DNA of 64,000 nt. It comes from Macrolepiota albuminosa. Taxonomy: Eukaryota > Basidiomycota > Agaricomycetes > Agaricales > Agaricaceae. Location: assembly GCA_027475525.1 (NCBI GenBank), contig JAMWFC010000049.1, forward strand, positions 2,030,947 through 2,094,946, in the 5' to 3' direction. Each line of letters opens with the position of its first letter. The stretch's first letter is position 1. Of this stretch, positions 33,627 to 42,405 are shown piece after piece. Made by a program: the position numbers and the translations under genes. The notes under the pieces are model-generated. The model saw only the letters and a program-made list of their open reading frames with translations. It did no database searches and was not told the origin of the DNA.

Positions 33627-33857
33627 ATTGATGGCAGTGATAAGATGAAGGCCGGATCAGTCGGATCTCGGATCGACCGAGTATCTGATCCTGATCGGAT
33701 CACAAGTTGTCCAGATAGATAAGATGGAAGTTGATCTATCTGATGAGATAACACGGATCATGATGCGGAGGAGAGGGTCGGATCAGGTTATGTAACCTGA
33801 TGATGGGGAATTTAATGTGTTTTTTCCCACCGACACGTCGACGTTTTTTGTGATACC
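33627..33857 (+). other. E3 pol-ORF3 spacer with three stem-loops
   Basis: The 231-bp spacer holds GGATCAG (33654-33660) with CTGATCC (33685-33691), AGATAGAT (33713-33720) with ATCTATCT (33734-33741), and ATCAGGTTA/TAACCTGAT (33782-33801, 2-nt loop). GGATC steps recur throughout. It must contain whatever lets ORF3 be expressed: a promoter, a splice acceptor or an internal entry site. The sequence alone does not say which. Confidence 0.6.
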
Positions 33858-36800
33858 ATGTCGTACCCTTACCAGCGTACGACCAGTGAGCAACAGCCTC
33901 AGAACCCACAGGGTTCTGGAGGAGGGGGGGATCGCCCCCAGCAAAACGTTCAGCAGTCTGTAACGACGCCGACTGTGGCGTCGTATCCAGTGGTGTCTCA
34001 GTTTGGGCAGAACCCAGCCCAATTTGGACAACCTCCGCAGTTTTACCCGCCGTTCTTCCAGATGCCGTATTTCCCAGGACCAGCTGGTCCTGGACAGCAG
34101 ATGGGGGGACAGGTTATGTGGGGAATGCCAATGCCGATGCAGCAGACGCAGACCCAGAGTGCAAGTACACTCCTTTCGGATGAGAAAGCACTAACTGCGC
34201 CACAGGTAGCACCCATGGACGTGGACGATGACGCGGGGCGTCAACCGCAAGTAAAGGGCGAGGTGGTGCAACCTCGACGACAGCGAGAAAGGACGCCACC
34301 CCCGCGAGAGACGTATAGAAGAGACCGGAGGCGATCGCCTCCGAGGAGTACCGGGGCACGAGGAGGCGGGCCTCAGGAAATGGTTGGGCGCAGACGGGAT
34401 GAGCAGGCACCGAGGACGCAAAATCGAGGTCAACCCCGACCTCGAACACCGCCTCGACGAGCTTCTCCGTCACCCCGTCGTGCACCATCTCCGCGGCGCT
34501 TATCGTACGCGGAGAAAGGAAAAGGAAGAGAGATCGGAACGCCGTCAGAGGTGTTGGACCCTCAGGCAGAGGCAGTCTGGAGACGCCTCATATCTGCCGG
34601 CCAGCGAGTGCCACCGGAGTCTGCGTTTTTAGTGGATCCGGTGGCTCAGGTGGTGATTACGGGTCTGTTGGATGAGATNNNNNNNNNNNNNNNNNNNNNN
34701 NNNNNNNNNNNNNNNNNNNNNNNNNNNNNNNNNNNNNNNNNNNNNNNNNNNNNNNNNNNNNNNNNNNNNNNNNNNNNNCAGCGAGTGCCACCGGAGTCTG
34801 CGTTTTTAGTGGATCCGGTGGCTCAGGTGGTGATTACGGGTCTGTTGGATGAGATTGTTATGCTGCAGCAGCGTAACGACAATACTATCAAAACCTTCAC
34901 GAACGCTATGAAGAAGCATCCGTCGCCGTCGGAGGAGCTACCTGAGGCGAAACGCCTCAGAGCGCGTGATGCAGGACTGGAAGTTGGGGTGCGGGAATCT
35001 GGAGAACTCACTCCGAGCCCGGCCGAGTTACATGACGAGCTGGTGGAGGTTGACAATAGTTTACGAGGACTGTCCTCGTCAACACATGCGCCTTCCCAGC
35101 AGTCAGGGGCGAAGCGGCAGGATGAGGTGGTCCTGTCGGAAGTGGAGTTTGGAGCAGATGTTCCGCGAGGAGCAGACAGAGTTGTGATGCGGTTTGGAGC
35201 AGTGGTGCAGTTCGAGGCACCACTGAGGGTGTATGCGTCCGCGGTCCCCATAAAGGACACGAGGACGGACGCCGAGGTCGAAGGGCGACTATTAACGTTG
35301 GCTGCGCTCGGTCTGAACGAACTGAGCGACGGGAGTGATTATGGGGAGTCATCAGATGAGACCCCCTCGGAAGGAGAAACCCCCGCTAAACGCCGAGTGC
35401 GTTTAGACAAGAAACGCAAGAAGGAGGCTCGGAGGAAGCACGAGGCCGCCCGGCAGGCAAAGGTCGATAAAGACCGGGTGGAGCAGGCCACAGGCCGTAT
35501 TCCTGATGGCCTCGGGGTGTTTGTCAGCGGAACGTCGGTGGAGCGTTCCAACTGGTTCTACGGCGGGGCACTCAACCGCCATTTTTATTACTCCCGGCTC
35601 ACCAATACGGTATTTGTGAGCGATGAAGCCTTGGCCGCGAAGACGCATGAGGAAGAAAGGGGAGAGAGGTATTACCATACCTCGAAGGAGTTGAGTCGAG
35701 TGGTACCGCGGGGATTCCCGATGAATCCCCAGCAGTTGCGAAAGCTTTATGAGCTTTCGCAGAACAAGTTCACCTCGGTGTCTCTACGCACTGAGGCTTA
35801 CTATCTGTTGCGCGAGTTTCAGCGCATCAGTATTAATTACTATACGTCAGTGAGGGATAGGACGATGGCTCTGGTGTGTTCACCAGAGTACGAGCACATT
35901 TCGCCCCCTCTCGATTTATCATCCCATCACATGAACATCGCGGTCATGCCAACCCCAGACGGGTACCTGCGATGGAAGGACCGAGCCGGCAGACCGTTTT
36001 TTACGCTGTCCGGGTTTGATTCCGAAGGTGTACGTTTCACCTTCGATCTGGACAAGCTGGCGCAGAATGTTCTCTACTTCTGTCGACCAGGGATGATGAA
36101 TTCAGTATACGGCATTGCAGTGGATCGGGCTTACCGCATTCACTGGCGCACTCTGCTGGGCCATGCCCTGACGCGTGGACTGTCCCCTTCGGGAAGAGCT
36201 CGGGGACGCTTTGCAAGGCTGTTAGCCTTGATTCTCGCGCGTCCTGGGCTGTATCGTGAGGCGGTCGCGGATTACGACGCCGCCAACCCCAGCAACCCAT
36301 TCTCACCCATGAGCTGGACTGACGTCCAGTTCCGACCCCCGTATTTCGACGCGGCTAATGCCGTCAACATCACCGATGCTGACGTGCTACGGGCTATGAT
36401 AGCCAACCGCGTACCTATCGAGTGGGTGGACCACGCCTATACCTTCGGTGTGGTCTACCTCGAAAACCAATTCCTTGTGGCCACAGCATCCATTGACCAG
36501 TTCCGTGAGGTCAACGATGAACGTCATCGTCGACTGGACCTCTATGGAGAGCCTGCAGCCATCACACGGTGGGACGATTGGCGATTGCCCACGGACAACG
36601 ATATGATTCGTCTCCACGCATTGCTCGCCCGCGAATCCGATCAAGGTCATGAGTACCTTGAAAGTGGACTCTATTATCCGGTGGGGATGAACCCCAACCG
36701 TCGAGACTTATGGCAACGCCGCTCTCGACACGGGCCCTATCCCCCCTCTCCGTCACACCCTACCACGTCAGTTCAGGCTCCTACAGCCTCAACATCGTCG

Positions 36801-36890
36801 GGTCCTGTCGCCTCATCATCCTCGGTTAACGTCGACGCTGAGATAAGGATTGATACGGCTCGCGAGTTGTCGCGTCCGCCATCTGCGTGA
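33858..36890 (+). CDS. E3 ORF3: large third protein of unknown function
   Basis: I do not recognise this protein. The annotated frame is 1,010 residues including the gap; collapsing the gap gives about 951. Order: Gln/Pro/Gly-rich N-terminus with many Met and Tyr (1-110); the motif P-M-D-V-D-D; an Arg/Pro/Ser-rich basic region (about 130-220); a small conserved block (R-V-P-P-E-S-A-F-L-V-D-P-V) repeated by the gap artefact; a charged stretch; then a globular C-terminal region from G-R-I-P-D-G-L-G-V, with R-G-F-P-M-N-P-Q-Q-L-R-K, A-V-D-R-A-Y-R-I-H-W and W-V-D-H-A-Y-T-F-G. There is no signal peptide, transmembrane helix, zinc finger or enzyme motif, so it is not an envelope protein despite its position. 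Homologues lie in E1, E2, E4 and E5. A second structural or nucleic-acid-binding protein is possible but unproven. Confidence 0.85.
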   Translation: MSYPYQRTTSEQQPQNPQGSGGGGDRPQQNVQQSVTTPTVASYPVVSQFGQNPAQFGQPPQFYPPFFQMPYFPGPAGPGQQMGGQVMWGMPMPMQQTQTQSASTLLSDEKALTAPQVAPMDVDDDAGRQPQVKGEVVQPRRQRERTPPPRETYRRDRRRSPPRSTGARGGGPQEMVGRRRDEQAPRTQNRGQPRPRTPPRRASPSPRRAPSPRRLSYAEKGKGREIGTPSEVLDPQAEAVWRRLISAGQRVPPESAFLVDPVAQVVITGLLDEXXXXXXXXXXXXXXXXXXXXXXXXXXXXXXXXXXQRVPPESAFLVDPVAQVVITGLLDEIVMLQQRNDNTIKTFTNAMKKHPSPSEELPEAKRLRARDAGLEVGVRESGELTPSPAELHDELVEVDNSLRGLSSSTHAPSQQSGAKRQDEVVLSEVEFGADVPRGADRVVMRFGAVVQFEAPLRVYASAVPIKDTRTDAEVEGRLLTLAALGLNELSDGSDYGESSDETPSEGETPAKRRVRLDKKRKKEARRKHEAARQAKVDKDRVEQATGRIPDGLGVFVSGTSVERSNWFYGGALNRHFYYSRLTNTVFVSDEALAAKTHEEERGERYYHTSKELSRVVPRGFPMNPQQLRKLYELSQNKFTSVSLRTEAYYLLREFQRISINYYTSVRDRTMALVCSPEYEHISPPLDLSSHHMNIAVMPTPDGYLRWKDRAGRPFFTLSGFDSEGVRFTFDLDKLAQNVLYFCRPGMMNSVYGIAVDRAYRIHWRTLLGHALTRGLSPSGRARGRFARLLALILARPGLYREAVADYDAANPSNPFSPMSWTDVQFRPPYFDAANAVNITDADVLRAMIANRVPIEWVDHAYTFGVVYLENQFLVATASIDQFREVNDERHRRLDLYGEPAAITRWDDWRLPTDNDMIRLHALLARESDQGHEYLESGLYYPVGMNPNRRDLWQRRSRHGPYPPSPSHPTTSVQAPTASTSSGPVASSSSVNVDAEIRIDTARELSRPPSA
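34602..34855. other. Assembly gap (100 N) flanked by a 77-bp exact duplicate
   Basis: Bases 34679-34778 are N. The 77 bases before (34602-34678) and after (34779-34855) are identical. Removing one copy plus the N run takes out 177 nt, exactly 59 codons, and leaves ORF3 open. The gap is most likely an unmerged contig overlap. Confidence 0.9.
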
Positions 36891-37071
36891 ATTTCGTAGG
36901 CGGCTCATCTCCTTTTCAATTCATACTGTCGGTTAACGTCGGCATTGTATTTTTTTACAGATGACTTGGACATTTTTGAGCCGTGGAGGACCAGAGCTCC
37001 TCCACATTGACTTACTTAGTGACCCGGACAAAAACGTGTCCCTCCTTACATCGAGACTGGCTACCAGTCTC

Positions 37072-37273
37072 AAAGGGGGGCATGTAACAGATTATACCTA
37101 ATTAATTAATTAATATATACTTATATTAGTTAATTATTATTATTCTACATACATGCTGGCTGCCTTACATAAGGCAGCCAATTTTACTGTCATACTCGTA
37201 GTACTAGAATCGAATATTGATCTGGTTCTGTTGGTGTGACCGTAAGGCTAACCATATACTTGACTTTGTTTCA
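37072..37273 (+). repeat. E3 polypurine tract and 3' LTR
   Basis: AAAGGGGGGCA (37072-37082) primes plus-strand DNA synthesis and abuts the LTR at 37083-37273 (191 bp). The LTR differs from the 5' copy only by T for C in the GAATATCGATC segment. TTACT follows at 37274-37278. Confidence 0.96.
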
Positions 37274-37332
37274 TTACTACTATACAGTAAGTAAAGCTAT
37301 GTGGCCAACGCCACACAGCGGACTACGCTACA
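37274..37332 (-). repeat. E2 5' LTR remnant, right part
   Basis: It begins with the second TTACT and continues ACTATACAGTAAGT to GACTACGCTACA, matching 15888-15941 of the 3' LTR of E2 with CACACAGCGG for CACATAGCGG. It completes the LTR that E3 interrupted. Confidence 0.95.
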
Positions 37333-38260
37333 TGAATGGTCCCTCCACCAACTCCACTAACGGCTTCCTCAGCTGCTTTTCACGCCCCCATAGTAAGTCA
37401 CCGCGCTCTTCCTCTGCTACTTTAGCCCTCTTGGGCTCACTCTTGCGGTCCTCCATCTGGCTCTGCATTTTGCGCTTCTGCACATTTGATAGCTGCTGCA
37501 GCGCCATCTGCCGCTGATGTCACAAGTTATCGTTTTCATCCAGCAGCCCACTCAACACCATCATCATGAGCGGATCACTCAAGAACTCAGCATCTGAGGG
37601 CACAGAGTACCCCGCTGCCCCCAATCTCCACCGCATAGCCTCTTGTGTTTTCTCCTCCACCTCTACTGGCTCCTCCACCCATCTCCTGCCCTTCTCCCGC
37701 CCGTTTTTTGTGTAAGAGGGGCTTTTGGCGTCTCAGCACCAGAGGATCGAGCACCTGGAGTCTTCACAGTACCCCCTTGCGTCCGGTGTACTTGTGACTC
37801 CATTCTGACATTTTGCAATTGCCGCGGTGCCCACAGAGGCACTTGTGGTGCTAGGGGAGCTCCCATATACCCTCTTAGCGCATACTGTGCCACTCCCCGT
37901 GGTTGTGGAATCGACTGCACTGCTCCCCTCGGGTGCGGGTAGTAGTATTGCAGTGCATTCTGCACTTTGTCATCGACCTCCATAGGTACTGGGCCACCTG
38001 GGCCAGGCATCACCTGTGGATACCCCCACTGGGTAGCGTGATAATATGGTTGTCCTGGGGGACCTTGTTGATACCGTCCTCCCACATAAAACAATTGTGC
38101 AGGCAACGCCTGCATTGACTGCTGCCCGAACTCTTTGTAACTCTCTTCCTCATAGGCCACTGGGTCATGCCCAGTTCCCCCCCTCCTTGAGCCTGCGCTT
38201 GAACTCTCAGGCTGTTTATGTCACTGATAGTACGAGATCTCACAAAAAATTGCGGAGGAG
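37333..38260 (-). pseudogene. E1 ORF3, N-terminal part
   Basis: Minus-strand frames give an N-terminal Gln/Gly/Tyr/Pro-rich region (about 38250-37800) including P-M-E-V-D-D, which matches P-M-D-V-D-D of E3, then a basic charged stretch ending K-R-A-K-V-A-E-E-E and P-L-V-E-L-V-E-G-P-F at 37333. A frame change lies in a G run near 38190. It is separated from its C-terminal half (14190-15720) by E2. The conserved middle (about 200 residues in E3) is absent from both halves. Confidence 0.65.
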
Positions 38261-38429
38261 CAGACTGAGGTCAGGAGAGAAAAAAAATCTCTCCTCGTTA
38301 TGCTGCTGACAAACTCAGCCACACTGACATAACCCCATCCAAACATGGTCACGCTCCACCCATGTCACCTTTGTGACCTCTGTCACCCTCACCGCTGCCG
38401 GAACCAGCGGCCCGGCTCAACCACCCCCC

Positions 38430-38734
38430 TCACACGTCACCTACGCGTCTTGCTAGATTCCGTGGGCAGCCAACACCCTGCAGCTCCAGGTAACAGCTCA
38501 GAGCCTCCAATTCCGCGCAACTGCACGATGGCTCCCACATTGTGTCCCCCAGACTCCAACGCACCTTGAATTCGAGGCCACCCCGCACCATCCAATGATG
38601 GCCGATAATCTCATCGACAAACCATTCCTGATCCTCGGCAGCCCCGAAGTCATAGGGTTCTGGAGTGGCCCTGTTAGGAAAGAGCGCATCATTGCTCAGG
38701 CTGTAAGGTCACAGCAACAACACATGAAACTTAG
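38430..38734 (-). pseudogene. E1 pol, C-terminal end
   Basis: From the right the frame reads K-F-H-V-L-L-L, an in-frame TGA (Arg or Gln in relatives), P-Y-S-L-S-N-D-A-L-F-P-N-R-A-T-P-E-P-Y-D-F-G, then the chromodomain-like F-K-V-R-W-S-L-G-D-T-M-W-E-P and a stop at 38430-38432. The rest of pol is displaced by E4, which enters at 38735. Confidence 0.8.
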
Positions 38735-38975
38735 TGTAGCATACTCCGCTATGTGGCATTGACCACATAGCTTATACTTACAGTAGTAGTTAATATTATA
38801 TTATATTTATTATAATATAATATTATTTACATTATAATATATATATATATAGTTATACCAGCTGCTTACAAAGCAGCTTATTTTTTGTTCTGTACTACAT
38901 AGTCAATAGACCGGACTGGTCTGATTCTGTGCAGTGTGAACATTAAGCTCTCACAATACCTGTAACTTTGTTACA
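38735..38975 (+). repeat. E4 5' LTR (241 bp)
   Basis: It starts TGTAGCATACTCC and ends CCTGTAACTTTGTTACA. Hairpins: CTATGTGG/CCACATAG near the start and GCTGCTT/AAGCAGC in the middle. The end is the perfect inverted repeat TGTAAC-TTT-GTTACA. It is followed by TTTTTTTGAATCC. Confidence 0.93.
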
Positions 38976-39067
38976 TTTTTTTGAATCCGCCAGCTAGGAT
39001 CTATTGCCTAGCACCCAACGTCAGTCGCTGAGTTCATTGACAGAACTCTATCAGCTTCTCGAGCTTC

Positions 39068-42000
39068 TTGCACAGCCACACCGTGCAAATTTCAAACAGG
39101 GAATTGATGAGTAATCTCATACCTGCAGTTTCCACTGACGGCGGGCGGAATGCCCACGACCTACGGGGAGACCCAGCAGACACCCAGGACGTGTCAGCGT
39201 CCAATGCGGGTCAGGCAAGACCCAAGGCTCAAGACCAAGGTTGGAGCACCAACCTGGCTGGGAATGAAAGCAAGGCCCGGAGAGCTGAAAGCTCACAGCA
39301 GGATGGTCAGCAACGTCCTCAGGACAAGATGCCAGGGGGATTAACTCCCCCAGTTACGCAGTTGCCAGGAGGACTGCGACGGTCTAGCCAATTAGCTTCA
39401 AAAGGACCCGCTGAGGACAGCCGACAGTCAACAGGTGCCTATGGTGCCCCAGGAGACACCGAGTTGTCAGTATGGACTGGGAGAGCTATCCCTCCGAGCC
39501 ATAGTAGTGGGACCAGGCAGTCCACAGTGGGCTCAATGCCTTCTAAGATAGCGGAAGCCTGCATAGAAGAGGTACTGGAGGAGGCTGCAAGTCCTGAAGT
39601 ATCCCACGTGGAAAACCGATTCCCATGCACACCAGCAGTGGAGGAAGCTCCGGAGGTTGTAGAGCCTCCAGAAAAGGTGATTGAGTCATCAAGTGACGAC
39701 GACGCCGGAGCAGGGGAGCAGCGGCTGAAAACAGCATACACCATGTGCTTGCGGGTGTTCTGGGACTTGCACCCAGAGGTGATGAAATACACCACCCAAG
39801 CACGACTTGAGCGCTACACGTCAGCACATATAGTAGCACTTAGGCAACAAGGGCACAAAGTGCCCAATGTATTCAGTACAAAATATACTGATTTAATGGT
39901 GAGAGTGCTCACTATTGAGTTGCAAATGTATGTGCAGCGGAAGGCCACATGGCAATCGGGGGCCTCGACCCCCTGGAGCCACACGTCCAAGGAATGCTTG
40001 GCACGGCGCAATCAAGACGTCGGAATTGAGCTAGTGGAGGCACTAGCATGGGCACAGGAAGTGCCCGAAGTAAGACCGGTGAGTACTTTCTATACTCCAG
40101 CAGGACAAGGGTGGCATGAGGAGCCCCCACACACGTGTAACCATGACCTTAGGACAGATATGTCAGGTCTGGATGGGCATGATAGTACCGTGCTCAAGGT
40201 GGAGAGCGAGGCATCTGTGATGCCGCACGTGCCCATGGCGGAAACGCTGAGCAACAGAGTCATGTATCAACATATGTGCAATGGCAACCTCAGGACTAAG
40301 GGACAGTCCCTTATCAACAATCAGGGCATTGTATTGGAGGGCACTAAGCCCATTGACGAGATGTGTCGTCTATTTGTCATGCAGGGTCAGGAAAATCAAG
40401 CTTCTCCAGTCCCAGGGCGGCGCAATGATCATGATCAAGGAGACTTCCTCGATCAAGATGGCGCCACGAGGCATGATGCCCCTGGTAACGGCTGGAATGA
40501 CGGCCCTAGGTTGACTCCTTGAGACAAGGGCAATTATGCCCACAGTTGAGGAGGCTCAGGACGTCCTCCGCAGGGTGGACAAGGAAAGTCACTTCCCCAG
40601 GCCGCTGATTTGGTGACTAGATCCCCGGGTCAGCGGGAGGCCATCTGAATGCATTGTGAAGCCATGCACAATTGCCTGCATTGAGTAGTTGATGATGCCC
40701 TAGGTGTAACCTTACGGTTACCAGATGGGGTGAAGCTGCGTAAAGCAGATAGTAGGCATATTTGCACCTATACAGGCACGTCCAAGTTCAGCGACTTGGA
40801 GGATTGGGCAATGGATGTATGCACCCATCTTGCCATGTGCTTATATGGAGGCAACCGTATGGAACAAGAACAGATCTTTGTTCTTCCCGAGTTCTTGGCC
40901 AGAGAGGCCATGGGGTGGTTTCGACAGGCAGTACTGCACGTCAACCATGTCCAGTATGACTGGATGTTCAAAGGAGTCCTTACAGGACTGTACAATCGAT
41001 TCGTGCACCCCTCAACGCTCCAGGATGCGAGGCGGGATTTCCAGTCTGCCAAGTACACCGAGAAGTTGGGAGTGCAAGGGTTCTATGATACCCTTAACGA
41101 CCATGCCCAGAATATGGCAGTATACCCGGATGGGTATACAATGCTTGAAACATTCTTGGATGGCATTCCAGCAGACATGTGCCGCTATCTGATATGTGAG
41201 GACGGACTGTCCTCAGAAGTCAACAATGTGAAAGAGTTTGTGGCATATGCCATCAGATATGAGCAGTCCCTGAAGACTGCTAACCACTATGAACATTGGA
41301 GTGGATACAAAGGGGGAACCAGGCGACTACCGCCTGCTGGGACACCCTCACGGAGTCAGCATGTGGAGACCTTCCTGGCCAAAAAGGCCAATTTGGATCG
41401 TGACCACAATATGTGGTTTGTGGTATGCAGAACCCCTGCTGCAAACCGAGGGCGGAGCGGGCGCCAGACAGAGAACGTCCTAAACCAAGGCCGGACTTCA
41501 AGCTGGCCAACCCACCAGGTCAGACAGGGACTTGTTTTACATGTGGCCAACCAGGCCACTACGCTACCAACTGCCCCACAAGGCCGGGAGCCCCGAGGAA
41601 GGGGTATACACCCTGCACCCAACTTTGAGCTGCACATACTGCAGCCGCGAGTGGGAGTGACGGAGACGTGTCTGCCAAGTCTGAGGCAGAGCACCCCGCA
41701 AACAACCAGGAGCCTCCAGAGGAGGAGGCATCGGGTGCCAAGCCCGAGAGTGTGGTTGTGGAGGGGGAGGAGTACGTCACAGTCGACGTATATGACGACA
41801 TCTACGACAACAAGTACTACAGTCGCAACAGCGACTCCGAGTGCCTAGCGGCAATGACAGATTGGTCATCTACAAATGATCCTGAAAAGAATAACGTGGT
41901 TCGGATGAAGAAGGTGACTCTTTGTTGTGCAGAGGGCACTTTGCAGCGCCCTACATTGAAACGGGCAGACAAGGAGTGCCTGGTCTCGTATGTGAATATA

Positions 42001-42405
42001 GATGGCCATAAGGCATGGACCTTATGGGACTCTGGGAGTACTACGTCGGGCATAACGCCCCAGTTCGCCCATGTGTACAGAATATCCATGCAGGAGTTGG
42101 ATACGCCATTGGCGTTACAGCTGGGCACCGTAGGGAGCTGAGCCATGGTGCAGTATGGGACAAATGTGACTGTCCAAACACTGGGCTCATGTAGCTGGGA
42201 ATACATGGATGCAGCAAACTTCAATCGCTATGATATGATACTGGGAACGCCATTCATGCGGCGTAACAAAGTCATATTAGACTTTGACCACTGTCAGGTA
42301 CTAGTGAATGGGAAAGTGATCCCAGCCAAACGAGCTATAGCAGACGACACTGATAATCGTCTGCGACGTCATCGCACTACGGAGAAACGCAAGGACTCTC
42401 CATGA
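39068..42405 (+). pseudogene. E4 gag-protease
   Basis: Same organisation as E2 gag, with the 5' part kept: helical N-terminal block (39700-39960), Gag core (F-S-D-L-E-D-W-A-M-D-V near 40790), zinc knuckle C-F-T-C-G-Q-P-G-H-Y-A-T-N-C (near 41535), and protease L-W-D-S-G-S-T-T (near 42025). Lesions: TGA at 40520-40522, a short deletion near 41440 that shifts the frame, and the TGA at 42139-42141 shared with E2. Relative to E2 many Arg, Asp and Ala codons have become Gln/His/Cys, Asn and Thr, as expected from CpG transitions. It ends at TGA (42403-42405) plus CTT with pol in frame. Confidence 0.88.

Larger units (their letters stand above)
26074..37273 (+). mobile_element. E3: young full-length Ty3/Gypsy element with a third ORF
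   Basis: It has two 191-bp LTRs differing at one position, flanked by a perfect 5-bp target duplication TTACT (26069-26073 and 37274-37278). Order: LTR, gag-protease, in-frame UGA, pol, ORF3, polypurine tract, LTR. It interrupts the 5' LTR of E2, whose two halves rejoin exactly when E3 and one TTACT are removed. The only clear lesion is one TGA in the integrase. A 100-N gap lies in ORF3. Confidence 0.97.
15721..37332 (-). mobile_element. E2: Ty3/Gypsy element (family of E4), with E3 nested in its 5' LTR
   Basis: From the left: 3' LTR 15721-15941, ORF3, pol and gag up to about 25970, then a remnant of the 5' LTR (25971-26073 and 37274-37332) split by E3. About 400 bp between the 5' LTR and mid-gag (primer site, gag start) and part of the LTR are deleted. 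It is close in sequence to E4, which lies in the opposite direction. The flanks (AGTAC on the left, TGAAT on the right) do not match, so no target duplication survives. Confidence 0.9.
13981..38734 (-). mobile_element. E1: Ty3/Gypsy element, split by E2 and cut by E4
   Basis: The 3' LTR (13981-14173) and the right part of ORF3 (to 15720) are at the left. ORF3 continues at 37333 after the E2/E3 insertion, followed by the pol end, which is cut by the LTR of E4 at 38735. The remaining pol, gag and 5' LTR must lie beyond the window. Relative to related elements the middle of ORF3 is missing at the E2 insertion site. Bases 13976-13980 (CATCA) would be one copy of its target duplication. Confidence 0.85.

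Noticed and set aside
34679..34778. Unknown sequence in the N run
   Set aside because: Nothing can be read, and the flanking duplicate indicates no missing sequence.
33858..36890. ORF3 as an envelope gene, making the elements errantivirus-like
   Set aside because: No signal peptide, no transmembrane helix and no furin-like site; the N-terminus is Gln/Pro-rich and the rest polar.
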